From contig MU863931.1 in NCBI GenBank assembly GCA_033296885.1, positions 1 through 64,000 on the forward strand: a DNA stretch of 64,000 nucleotides, read 5' to 3'. Positions 19,725-29,506 of the stretch are shown here, piece after piece. The position numbers and the translations under genes were made by a program. Under the pieces are notes generated by a model. It was given only the letters and a program-made list of their open reading frames with translations, had not been told where the DNA came from and did no database searches. Every line of letters starts with the position of its first letter. The stretch's first letter is position 1. This DNA is from Triangularia verruculosa. Taxonomy: Eukaryota > Ascomycota > Sordariomycetes > Sordariales > Podosporaceae.

Positions 19725-21306
19725 CTAATCCTTCTTCTCCTCGCCCTCTGTCTTCACAATCTCCTTCTGAGGAGGCGTGTTGGAGTGGCGGGATACGCCC
19801 TCGGAAATCATACACCCGTGACCAAGTCCATCTTCAAAATCCAAGTCCTCCAGATAGTTTAGGTCTAAACCCAGCACCTCCTGCTCCTAAGTGGCACGAA
19901 TGTGAAGGCCGGGGATCTTGTTGATGATGAACAGCAGCAGACACGAAACCAAGAACGACCAGGCAGCGCAAGAAGTAGCGCCCGCGAGCTGGAGACCAAC
20001 CTGGCGGAAGTGGCGGTTCCACCAACCACCTTTGTACGAAGCACCGGAGACGCCATCGAGCGCGGGGACGAAGTTGGCGGCGAAGATGCCGGTGAGGATA
20101 TCGCCGACAACACCGCCGACGCCGTGGATGGCAAAGATATCGAGGCCGTCGTCGACGGAGAGGATGTACTTGTACTTGACGACGTAGAAGGAGCAGGCCG
20201 AGGTGACTGAGCCGATGAGGCAGGCGACGTAGACGGGGACTGTTTCGGCATCTGTTAGCAATCTCTGGCAAAATACGGAGGGAGGAAAGGGAACATGCCG
20301 AAGCCAGCAGCCGGAGTGATGCCAACCAAGCCAGCAATAAACCAGTCAAGCTAAACTTCTTCTTGTACAGGTACTCGAGAATGACCCAGGTGCTACCACC
20401 ACCGCAGGCAGCCAGGTTGGTGTTGACAACCACATAGATGGACCGCAGGCTCAGGTTGGCGGTACTGGCACCGTTGAAAGCAAACCACCCGAACCAGATG
20501 AAAACCGTGCCAATGCACATGAGGAGCGGGCTGTGGGGCCTGTAGTGGGCAAGCTTGGACTTGCGGTCGCTGACGGTGGGGGCAACACCATGCTCGTTCA
20601 GACGGGGACCCAGCATCATGGACCAGGCAAGGGCGCCAAAGCCGCTGGCAATGTGGACAGGACCGGACCCGGCAAAATCGTAGAGGCCGAGGTTGTAGAG
20701 CCATCCGGAGGGGTTCCACTCCCAGTAAGCAAGGCTGTTTTGTCATGCTTGTTAGATCTCTATCGTGTGGAATAAACATCTGGAAACTTACAAGTAGTAC
20801 ACAAAGGTCGTCCAGCAGAGCAAGAAGACCATGCTGGGGAACAAGCGGCCGCGCTCAAGCATGGCACCTGCCAAGATCATGGCCGTGGCGCTCACAAAGG
20901 TGAAGCCGAAAGCAGCATACAAGATATCCGGAATGTCGCTGTTGACAAGGCTGGGCTGGGCAAGCACATTCTTGAAGACGGCCAGGCTAAGATCGCCAAG
21001 AATCGGGTTGGTGGTTCGGGATTGGTAGAGGCTGTAGCCGTAGATCCAGTATTGGATGCCACAGGCGCAGGCGCAAAAGAGAGACTGCAACACCATGGTC
21101 AGGGCAGCCTTCCGCCGGTGCATACCTGCATACAGGAACCCGATAGCCGGTGTAATCTGCCAACACAAGATGGTGCAGACCAGCAGCCAAGCCAGGTCAC
21201 CCTTGTCGTAGGGAGCGTTGAGATCCTGAGTGAGCGGGTCACCGCCGTCAGGGTTGGTGGACCATTCTGGCCATTCTGCAACGGGGACGATCTCTGGTTC
21301 CGCCAT
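19725..21306 (-). pseudogene. Ammonium transporter (MEP/AMT family) with frameshift, GC donor and in-frame TAG
   Basis: Exon pieces are 20792-21306, 20299-20734 and 19725-20239. The product resembles fungal MEP/AMT ammonium permeases: DLAWLLVCTILCWQITPAIGFLYAGM, LSVDDGLDIFAIHGVGGVVGDILTG and GLHIRAT are clear. Three lesions are visible. At about 20338-20345, after YKKKFSLT, the frame shifts by one base and about four expected residues are missing before IAGLVGITPAAGF. The second intron (20240-20298) has a GC donor (GCATGT) instead of GT. A TAG at 19887-19889 follows GLHIRAT, although 53 further coding-like codons (EQEVLGLDL onward) run to a second stop at 19725. The first intron (20735-20791) is canonical. 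The start at 21306 is chosen because homology begins near it. I infer a decaying gene; sequence errors could explain part. Confidence 0.75.
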
Positions 21307-21460
21307 GAGGTGCTGGGGAACGGAGATGGATCTGGGCGCAGAAGTGTAAGAGGCCAGGTAGGAGTCGATGATCAAATTGAGGTGACGTCGCCAGTATTTG
21401 TACCTATCCCCCATACCTGCGGTGCTCCTGATCACCGAGCCATCGGAGCCATCCGTCGAT

Positions 21461-21527
21461 GATAAGAGCTGGCTAGTGAGAGGCTGGCCCTGATTTGATG
21501 ATGGAGCCGGTGCCCCGTTTGCTTATC
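21461..21527. promoter_or_regulatory. Two GATA-factor (AreA/NIT2-type) motifs upstream of the ammonium transporter
   Basis: GATAAG at 21461-21466 and its complement CTTATC at 21522-21527 lie about 155 and 215 bp upstream of the transporter start. They sit in the 576-bp divergent region shared with the F-box gene. Paired GATA sites are the known targets of nitrogen-regulatory GATA factors at ammonium permease promoters. Binding is inferred. Confidence 0.4.
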
Positions 21528-21882
21528 AGTCCCCACAAGCCGCTGCCAAGCGTCTTGGCCTTGGGGGTCGCTTGACCCCCATCAGTTGTAAATGCGGACA
21601 GAGTTTGGCAGATAGCATCGAGACAGAGACCGTGTTTATCAAAATAGCCCTGGCCAACGACGAGCCCGACCCGCAGCTGATGGACAACCCTGGGTCAGTA
21701 TCTGGAGCTGCCCTGGGGCTGCCAGAGGATCGGTTGTACGGATATCTGATTCAACAACGCGGGGTTGGTTTTGAGTTTGGAGGGTCCACCGTGGCCCCGC
21801 GTTCTTGCCTGCAGTATCCGTACTGTGTATGGTGGTCTTTTCTCTTCATCTCCATCTCCATTGACTACCTAAGGTAACCACC

Positions 21883-23427
21883 ATGGTGCATCTTCTCGAC
21901 CTGCCCGATGAGCTACTCATGCAAATCTGCGAGGGCCTTCCGCCAATCGACGAACAGCCACATCATGCGACCGATATCAAGAGCTGCCGTCTAACCTGCC
22001 AGCGCCTCTGCGCCGCAAGCTCCCATCTCTTGGTGCCGGTCGTGGCCGTTGACTGCCGTCTAGCTTCCCTTGAGCGTTTCAACGAGATCATTCACCATCC
22101 CGCCATCGGCAAGGGGGTTCGCACTGTCCGGATTCCTCTACATTCCTACCGCCGCGAGTTGAGTGAGGTCAGAACTAGCTTTGTCAAGTTCATTGCGGAA
22201 CCAGCCATTCATGATCTGGTCAGCCCAGAGCGTTTCCTACACAACACATGTGAGCTCAATCTTGAATTCTGGAAACGGAATGGCCTCGAATTGCCGTCTT
22301 CCGAGGACGACAAGAAAAATCTCCATGACGCCGGCGCTGCGCTTGGCTTGTTTCGTCGCCTGATGGACCAAGATCTGGGGCTGCAAGGAGAGCACACAAA
22401 GCATGATGACCACGTCTGGTTGCGCGCATTGGACCTTGTTCATGGCGAATATCAGAGGCTCTTCCGGGAACAAGAATTACTGCGAAGAGATGGACACTTT
22501 GCCAACACCGTCGCCCTCGCCTTGGCCAAGATGCCTCACGGAACCGCATTGGTGTTCGACGACAAATCGTGCAGTAAGTTGGATGCCGCCAACATAGAAC
22601 CAATCTTCCAGAAACACTGCTGCTCGCTCGACCTCAACCCCGACTTTTGGCGCTTTGAATGGTACCAAATGCTGTCTCCCAACACCTGGACCTACCTAGT
22701 CAGTGACGACTTTGGCTGGGGGCCTTTTTCCCCAAATCCAGCCTTTGAGGAACCACACTTGGACTTTGTACTCAACCTCCCGTCCGCTATTGCGAGGGCT
22801 GGAGGCAAGCTTCGTCACTTGCAGTTCCATCTGAAGCACCATCGAGATTTAGACGCCGTCCCACTGCGGATCGCGGCTCAGCCCGATTTCACCATGGCTA
22901 TGCAAGAAGTGGAAGCGATCACAGTCATCATGCGCGAAAGACACGAAGATATGACGGCCGATGGTTTTACGAGTCTGCTGTTAGCAAAGGCATCGAATCT
23001 TCGCTCTCTTTACATGTCGCTTGCCTATGCTGGTCTGCAGTTGAGAGGCTTGGTGTCCCGGCCGCTGCATCATCTGAGGCAACTACACTTGGACAGAGCT
23101 GAAATCAAGGTGTCCGAGTTGGTGGACCTGTTGAGCGGGTTACCAGAGTATCTCGATGCCATGCATCTGGGCTTTGTTGTGTTGGCTGAAGGCACCTGGG
23201 CACAGGCCTTGGACGCCTTGCGCGAAAAGTCATATGGCTCTCTGATGATCGAGGCACCGGACCAACCTGGTCATGACGATGCGAGATGGGCATTTGAACC
23301 GATGGGGAATATAGTATACGCCGACAGAACTGGGTGGCTTGTTGTTGCGCGAAGGAGGGTGCTGGGTAGTCTGAGTCCTGCAGAAGCATTCGTTCTCAAG
23401 CTCACGTCTACCAACCCGTGTCGGTAA
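21883..23427 (+). CDS. F-box protein with unassigned C-terminus
   Basis: Single-exon protein of 514 residues; the ATG sits in a strong CCACCATGG context. Residues 2-45 form an F-box (LLDLPDELLMQICEGLP...DIKSCRLTCQRLCAASS), which would bind Skp1 and recruit substrates to an SCF ubiquitin ligase. The rest, about 450 residues, is alpha/beta and leucine-rich in places (RSLYMSLAYAGLQLRGL, HHLRQLHLDRAEIKVSELVDLLSGLPEYL). It may be an irregular leucine-rich repeat at about 355-430, but no canonical repeat is clear. It is divergent from the decayed ammonium transporter. Such proteins form large, fast-changing families in Sordariomycetes; the target is unknown. Confidence 0.8.
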   Translation: MVHLLDLPDELLMQICEGLPPIDEQPHHATDIKSCRLTCQRLCAASSHLLVPVVAVDCRLASLERFNEIIHHPAIGKGVRTVRIPLHSYRRELSEVRTSFVKFIAEPAIHDLVSPERFLHNTCELNLEFWKRNGLELPSSEDDKKNLHDAGAALGLFRRLMDQDLGLQGEHTKHDDHVWLRALDLVHGEYQRLFREQELLRRDGHFANTVALALAKMPHGTALVFDDKSCSKLDAANIEPIFQKHCCSLDLNPDFWRFEWYQMLSPNTWTYLVSDDFGWGPFSPNPAFEEPHLDFVLNLPSAIARAGGKLRHLQFHLKHHRDLDAVPLRIAAQPDFTMAMQEVEAITVIMRERHEDMTADGFTSLLLAKASNLRSLYMSLAYAGLQLRGLVSRPLHHLRQLHLDRAEIKVSELVDLLSGLPEYLDAMHLGFVVLAEGTWAQALDALREKSYGSLMIEAPDQPGHDDARWAFEPMGNIVYADRTGWLVVARRRVLGSLSPAEAFVLKLTSTNPCR

Positions 23428-24277
23428 TGAGGCGTGTCCAATGTCACCGCTCCGTCCCCAACCACTCTCAAGACTTCGGCAGTTCATATTTGATGGGGAG
23501 TGATGAACCGGGTTCTTGGGACCGCCAAAGCGTCGAACTGCACAGACGCTATGCCACTTAGCATCCGTTGTGACAGGTCACACGCGAATCAGGAGACGCC
23601 AGCTCGGGACTCAGATATGGACCGCGATGCATGTACATGGCCCCGCCAAAGGGCTCAGCATGCAAGGTGTGGGACAGTCGACTTGTTTATCGGTCACCCA
23701 GTGGAGTCTTGTTATAACCCTTGCACCTCTTGGCTCCTTGGAGCTCCTCCCCCGCATTCTTGGTACCAGTCAATCACCCCTGACTCCCCCAAGCGCGACA
23801 GCTAAAATGGACTTGTCCTTGGAGACAGACAGAGCTGAGCATTGAACCATCGGCGGCGAGGAACTTGATGACACGATGATACAGAGTACTCACTGCCCAA
23901 TGGCTAGATGGCGAATTGTCAGATCCGATCATGGGGAGCTCTCCAACCGGAATGTCGTCTAGAACTAAACACGATGCCCCCAACCCCCTCATCGTTTGCC
24001 AGCAGAAATGGCAACTATACCACTCCTGGTTACAGTGGACAGGCATTCTCCGCACAAACCACACCTCTACCCCAAGTTATCCTCATGCGGCAGGGCATTT
24101 CTTTGGTTGGGATGTAAAGGGTCCAGCAAGGAAAATTGGTGGTCCATGTGGGGTTTCATGGGAAATCTGTAGTTATAATCAAGGGCCCTGCTCGCCTGGC
24201 CATCCCGTTTCCTTTCTTCTCTACCGTTGACTCTGCTACGTATCTACGGAAGTAAGTGTGTCGGTCATATATCCATC
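23428..24277. other. Intergenic region
   Basis: 850 bp of mixed composition between the F-box gene and the MFS transporter. The short open frames on both strands show no family resemblance. No tRNA, repeat or terminal inverted repeat is seen. The last 100 bp probably hold the transporter's 5' leader. Confidence 0.4.
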
Positions 24278-26182
24278 ATGGGCGCCCCAGAACCCGCCAC
24301 CGCCAATAGCGGCGGGCGACGTCTCGTTCACAGGTAGACAATCTCTCTCACCATTCACCACGCCCTTTCAGCTGACATTATCCACACTTCAGTCATGCCA
24401 AAGAAGGCGACATCCCCGGTACCGTCGACCTCTCTGTACGCGAAGGGGATGACACAGCATACGGTCAAGCGCTGTATCCGGTTCCTGCCAAAGACCCCAA
24501 TGATCCCCTCCAGGTGCGTCTTCTCGATTTAATACCGGTCTCTCTCGTTCCAAAACAAGAGAAAAAAGAAACTGACATTGTGCCTGGCATAATAGTGGTC
24601 TCCGGTCCGCAAAACCCTGATCCTCGTCGTCTGCTCGCTCTACTCGTTCCTCAGCAACTCAGCATTGCTAGGCCCGTCCGTGTACATTGGCATTTTCGCC
24701 GCCGAGTTCAACATCTCGTTCACCGATGCCAGCAATCTTATCAGCTATGCCAACCTGGCTTTTGGCTTCGGCAGTTTGCTGCTCGTGCCGAGCTACCACA
24801 AGTTTGGGCGAAGACCGGTGATGCTTGGCAGTCTCATCCTCTACTGTGGAGGTCTGCTTGCTTGTTCGCAGGTCACAAGTTACTCGGGTTTGATGGCGGC
24901 TAGAGTGGTGCATTGCTTTGGTGCGAGTGTCTGCGAGGCGTTGCCGGTGCAATTGGTGAATGACATCTTCTTTTTACATGAGAGAGGGAAGAGACTTGGG
25001 TATTATACCGGTACGTGTGCCCAACCAGTCGGAACTGAGAGCCAACGGGACTGACAGAAAGCAGTATGCCTCTGCTTTGGCGCCACCGGACCCCTCTTTG
25101 CGGGATACATGCTCAATGGCGGCCACTCGTGGAGGTTGTTTTTCTGGGTCGAGTTCGCATTTGGCGCGGCGCTGTTTATTCTTGCCTTCTTTGTGGTAGA
25201 GGAGACTCTTTACCACAGAAAGTCGCCAGACGACTCTTCCTCTTCTGAACGACAGAGCTTAGAGAACGAGGGGGAAAAGCCTGTTGCGGTGGAGAGCAGC
25301 ACACCAGAGCCCGAAGTGGTCATTCCGCCCAGAAAGACATTCGTCCAGAGTCTCAAGTTCTGGGGCGTCTACGAGAAGGACGCCGACTTCTTTATGATGA
25401 TTGTCCGGTCGTTCACTTACTTTTTGGTCCCCCATGTGTTGTGGGTCATCACCACTTATGGTAAGCCCCCTTTCTTTTCCCCGAAGGATACACAACAACA
25501 CCAAGACAACTGACACGATCTTGCGCTGCCAGGAATTTACATCGGCCTCGGCGCCCTAACCTTCAACTTCATCTTCCCCCTCAAAATCACCGCCCCGCCC
25601 TACAACTGGTCCCAACTCGACTCGGGCCTGATCGCCGTCGCCTCCTTCCTCGGCTACCTCCTCGCCATCCCGTTCACCCCTTCCTCCGACCGTCTTGCCG
25701 CCCGCCTCACGCGCAAGAACAACGGCATCCGAGAAGCCGAGATGCGCCTGGGCGTGATGCTTCCCGTCATGTTCCTCGCCCCCGCCGGGCTGATCGTCTT
25801 TGGCTTCGCGGCCGAGAAGGACCTGCACTGGGTGGCCTACTTCGCCGGCGTGGTCATGTGCAACTTTTGCAGCTACTTTTACTTTACGTTCACGCTGGCG
25901 TACGCGATTGACAGCTACACGAGCAACATCAGCGAGATGCTGATCGCGATGAACCTGGGGAAGCAAGCGATTAGCTTTGGCATGGGACTGGATCTGCTGG
26001 ACTGGGTGACGGAGCATGGGTATGCCGTGATGATTGCGGGGGTGTTTGGGGCGATTTTGCTGGCGAACAATCTGGCTCTGGTGGTGTTTATGGTGTGGGG
26101 GAAGAGGATCAGGGGGTTTATGAGCAAGACTTGGTTGGCGCGGGTGCATAGGGAGAGTGTGAGGGAGGTCGCTACTCATTAG
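24278..26182 (+). CDS. MFS transporter, 12 TM, drug:H+ antiporter-like
   Basis: Five exons (24278-24333, 24393-24513, 24596-25010, 25065-25460, 25533-26182) join with consistent phases to 545 residues. After a 60-residue polar N-terminus (HAKEGDIPGTVDLSV) come six helices starting at TLILVVCSLYSFLSNSALLG. An MFS loop reads YHKFGRRPVMLGS (motif A between helices 2 and 3). A charged central loop has many Ser/Glu (SSSSERQSLENEGEKPV), and the second bundle reads TYFLVPHVLWVITTYGIYIGLG and so on. The pattern fits the fungal DHA-type MFS proteins annotated loosely as drug or polyamine exporters. It is located in the plasma or vacuolar membrane. The substrate cannot be inferred; there are no metabolic cluster genes next to it. 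Confidence 0.88.
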
Positions 26183-26511
26183 GGGGGTATTTGCTGCTTT
26201 GGTAGAAGATGGGGGTTGGGAGGTGGGTGGTTCTTGTATCTGTTCTTTGCATTTGCAGTAGTAATCTTGGTGTCATGGTAGGTTCATAATAGCCACAGTG
26301 TTGAAGTGGGGAAATAGGTACTAGCAGATATCCTTGTTCCTTATTCTTTTACTCGTGAAACTCTGTCTGAAAAATATATCGGTGTGACCTCATCCAGCAT
26401 TGCCGTATCAAACAAGACATCCCCTGAAAGCTGAACCCCGGGCTCTTCCTAACCTTCAAACCACAACCACTTCGCCGAACATTCCCTGTCCAAAGACCGC
26501 CACCCTTTCTC
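26183..26511. other. Convergent 3' intergenic region
   Basis: 329 bp between the ends of two convergent genes. It probably contains both 3' untranslated regions. No gene or repeat seen. Confidence 0.4.
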
Positions 26512-27146
26512 TTACATCGGAGCTTGATACGATTCATCATCATACCTCGCCCCACGGCCGGTAAAATCTCGATCTGCAAGGTTTACAATTAGCCTCGAAA
26601 CCCACACTCCCAGACAAACACGTTAAGCCACAACTTACACTCATAATCATCATAACCATCATGCCCATCATACCCATCATGCCCATCATACCCATCATAC
26701 CCATCATACCCATAACTTGGAGTCACATCATCGCCATAATTGCGGAAATCCGAGAACTCTCCCTCCTCTCCAACCCCATAGCGGTAATCCACATAATCAT
26801 CATCATCATAATACGACCGCCGCCGTTTGTGACCACTTCTCCTCCTCCTCCTCCTCCTCCTGCTCCTCTCCCTCGGCTCGCTGATCCGCCTGTTTTCTTT
26901 GTACCCGAAAAAGCACAGCAGCCAGTCGATCGGCTCCCACACCAGCCTGAACGGGAGCAGGATGAGCCAGCAGAGGAAGCGGAAGAGTTCGGATATGAAG
27001 AAAAAAAGCCACGGGAGGGTGAAGAAGAGGAGGAGGGAGATGATGAAGAGGGGGTGGGAGAGGAGGGTGAGGGTGACGATGGAGAGGACGCCGAGGACGG
27101 CGTTGATGACGATGAGGGGGAAGAGGAGGAGCAAGGTGATGATCAT
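26512..27146 (-). CDS. Small membrane protein with Arg tract and Tyr-Asp-Gly repeats
   Basis: Two exons, 26639-27146 and 26512-26573, spliced across 65 bp (GTAAGT donor, TTGCAG acceptor, CTAAT branch), give 189 residues; the ATG at 27146 is the first in frame. The N-terminal half is very hydrophobic, with two or three membrane helices (MIITLLLLFPLIVINAVLGV, then SHPLFIISLLLFFTLPWLFF and LFRFLCWLILLPF). A run of about eight arginines follows, then an acidic tyrosine stretch and five to six YDG/HDG repeats coded by a 9-bp unit (26656-26713). Splicing changes the C-terminus to RDFTGRGARYDDESYQAPM, which fits the composition of the rest. I recognise no family. The basic-then-acidic tail would face the cytosol. 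Confidence 0.6.
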
Positions 27147-27464
27147 GGTGGAGGTTGAGCTGCTTATCAATTGGTTGGGGGGTTGGTAGGTTGGTTCAAT
27201 GGTTTGGGCGAAAGATGTTGCTGTTGTTTTTGGAGGGGTTTAGACTACCTAGGTAGGTAGGTAGAAGAGCTGCTTTGGGAAGGGAAATGGAAAGGGGATG
27301 AAAGTCTTTGTTATTCTAGGTTAGGTAGATAGTCAGGTCTTGGGGTAAGTACACTTGTTCTATTGTTTTTTTGTACAAAAGTTACAACCCGACCCTCGCT
27401 TTCTTGAGCGCTTCCCGATACATTCAACTTCGGCTCTTCTTTGTCAACACCGTCCTGAACAAAC
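27147..27464. other. Intergenic region
   Basis: 318 bp upstream of the YDG-repeat protein. It carries ACTACCTAGGTAGGTAGGTAG at 27244-27264, one of the dispersed palindromic motifs in this window. No gene seen. Confidence 0.4.
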
Positions 27465-28331
27465 TTACCTACCGCCGGGACCGGTCGCGTTGATGTACCC
27501 GCTATCAATCATGGCGTTGATGCGATCCTGCTCATCCGGCTCGCGCTCGGCGGTGGAGTCGTTGTAGTGCTCTGTTGCTTTCTTTCCAGCATCAGTCGCT
27601 AACCACGTCTTCACCGCTTTACCGCCCCCTTCGACCCATGCTTTAAACCCCTCGCTGGTACCTCCCTTCAAGTGTGGGACGCTCCCGGGGACTCGTCCAT
27701 AGCCATCCTTCTTCATCGGATCTGCCCCGAATTCGAGCAGCAGTTTCACCATGGGTGCATCACCGAGAGCAACGGCAAAGTGCAAGGGGCCCATCTTCAT
27801 GTCGTAGGGTGTCCAGCACCAGACTTCGTAGCTCGAATACGGGCTGGTACCGTTCGGGTCGCATCCCTTGTTCTCGAGGAGCAGTCTTGCGATCTCGAGG
27901 CGGTCGTCGTTGTTCTTTGGCCACATGGTGAGGGGGATCAACAAGTGTCCGGATTGTTCCTCACTGAGGGTGTAGCCGCTCCAGGGTCTCTCGGAGGGGC
28001 TGCTGTGGTCGCTCGAGGCCATTTGCTGCAGGGAGAAGACATTGAGCCATTGCTGGCATTGGGAGGATGTGACGAAGGGGCCGTCGAGGACCCCTATTCG
28101 GCTTCTGTGAAAGCGCGTGACCGCGTCTATGGCGCTAGCTCCGGAAAGAAAGACTGCAAAGTCCCATGGCTTGACTTTGTTGCGATGTTTGCTGCAGGTG
28201 GACTTCAGCTTGGAGGCGATGAAGTCCTCGATTGTGAGCTCCAGGGATTCGAGATAGAAGGGCTCGTGGGTGATGTTCCTCTCTGAGAAGAGACTATGGA
28301 GAGTTCTTTCGATGATGGCGCGGTCTGACAT
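27465..28331 (-). CDS. Ankyrin-repeat-like protein
   Basis: Single-exon protein of 288 residues with no signal peptide. Two helix-turn-helix units look like ankyrin repeats: NDDRLEIARLLLENKGCDPNG, and MGPLHFAVALGDAPMVKLLLEFGADPMKKDGYG (about 170-225). The N-terminal 100 residues (IERTLHSLFSER, TIEDFIASKLKSTCSKH) do not match a family I know. The C-terminus is charged (EREPDEQDRINAMIDSGYI). A GTAAGT overlaps the stop codon region, so an unseen 3' exon is possible. The function is presumably protein binding. Confidence 0.75.
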   Translation of the reverse strand: MSDRAIIERTLHSLFSERNITHEPFYLESLELTIEDFIASKLKSTCSKHRNKVKPWDFAVFLSGASAIDAVTRFHRSRIGVLDGPFVTSSQCQQWLNVFSLQQMASSDHSSPSERPWSGYTLSEEQSGHLLIPLTMWPKNNDDRLEIARLLLENKGCDPNGTSPYSSYEVWCWTPYDMKMGPLHFAVALGDAPMVKLLLEFGADPMKKDGYGRVPGSVPHLKGGTSEGFKAWVEGGGKAVKTWLATDAGKKATEHYNDSTAEREPDEQDRINAMIDSGYINATGPGGR

Positions 28332-28888
28332 TTTGAGACAAGGTTTGGTCGCAAGATGCAGGTAACTAGAAGGCAGACTAGTGTGTTTGGTGACTTGAAA
28401 TGTTCACATAGGTATCTTGTGGTGGAAGAAGTGTTTATGTTATACCTACCTACCAGATAGCTCGCTTCAAGGAGGCAGCCATTGCAGCATCTGCCTTTCT
28501 TCTGAACCCGAAATGATCGGACAGGCTTCCTTCAAGGCGATTCACCCAGAGTGGAACTTGATGCGTGTCAGATTCGCTGGTGCCAGATCGCTGTGATGTT
28601 GGCATTTAGCACAGCCACACCAGGCTCCCGCTGTCCACCTGGGCAGGTTGTCAGCCCAATCGACTAAGCTTTTGAGTTTGTTTCCCCTGTTCAAGCCCCT
28701 GATTCCCCAGATACTGAGTTTAAGATTGTACAAAACACAAGAACCCTTGTACGATATCATCCCCCACAACGCACTTTGAACAGTGCTAGTGGTAAGAGAG
28801 ACCGTGGATGTCGCATGCAACAGTGGCGGCCGGGGAAATGTGTCTCTCATGGTGGCATTCCCCATTCTGCTCCTCCATCAAGGCATAC
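28332..28888. other. Intergenic region before tRNA-Leu
   Basis: 557 bp, with TACCTACCTACCAGAT at about 28442-28457. No coding exon or mobile element recognised. The final 40 bp are the 5' flank of the tRNA gene. Confidence 0.4.
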
Positions 28889-28998
28889 GGTGAGATGGCC
28901 GAGCGGTCTAAGGCGCCACGTTAAGGTCCTCCTTAATCAACATCTACAAGTAGATTCCGTGGTCCGAAAGGGCGTGGGTTCGAATCCCACTCTCATCA
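28889..28998 (+). tRNA. tRNA-Leu (anticodon AAG) with intron
   Basis: Acceptor arms GGTGAGA and TCTCATC pair with one G-U; discriminator base A. The D-arm is GGCCGAGCGGTCTAAGGCGCC, the anticodon stem CCACG/CGTGG with loop TTAAGG..C, the long variable arm TCCGAAAGGGCG and the T-arm GTGGGTTCGAATCCCAC. A 30-nt intron (28927-28956) lies one base 3' of the anticodon. It contains CCTTAA, which can pair with the anticodon loop TTAAGG, as is usual for tRNA introns. A T-run follows at about 29003-29007. Class II structure fits leucine. Confidence 0.92.
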
Positions 28999-29506
28999 TC
29001 CATTTTTGCACAGGTCTCACATGCCAGTGTGGCAGACACTGGCACGTCCCTTTTTGGTCTCGGCTAAATGCCAGGATACCCTCAGATAAGGAATGGGCCA
29101 CCTCTCTGTCCTCTGTTATGCTCATCACCAAGTCACGAGATTCAACGTCAAGAGGGACCACCATTTGCCAGCATAATATGCCTTTCCAATCTACAGGTGC
29201 TAGATATCGGTACCGGAGACACGGGGACTGCCGCAAAGCAGCAGTGCCGAACCATGTCGTAAACTTGTCCATAAAATCCTCCTCCTTTCCTTGCTGCAAC
29301 GTGAAATGCAAATGGGAATCACCTCCACAACTCCAGTCACCCACCTCCTCAAGACCATCACACCCCCTGATCTCCTTCTCCAACGACCCCTTACAACCGC
29401 AACCACAACCACAACCACAGCCACAACCACACACGACACCATCGCACAAGACCTGAATGTCAGCGCGAGACACAACCATCACCAGGGGCTTCCCGCCCCT
29501 TTTTTG
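28999..29506. other. Convergent intergenic region with CA-rich microsatellite
   Basis: 508 bp between the tRNA and the 3' end of the ENA-type ATPase. It contains a (CCACAA)n/(ACAACC)n tract at about 29394-29434. The open frames here are products of that low-complexity tract, not genes. Confidence 0.45.

Noticed and set aside
20240..20298. Reading the GC-donor intron as coding sequence
   Set aside because: It would insert a run of unrelated residues between GITPAAGF and VPVYVACL, which are adjacent in the family; the branch point GCTAAC and acceptor AACAG are good.
25556..26179. 207-codon minus-strand frame opposite the MFS transporter
   Set aside because: His/Arg/Pro-rich shadow of a GC-rich coding exon.
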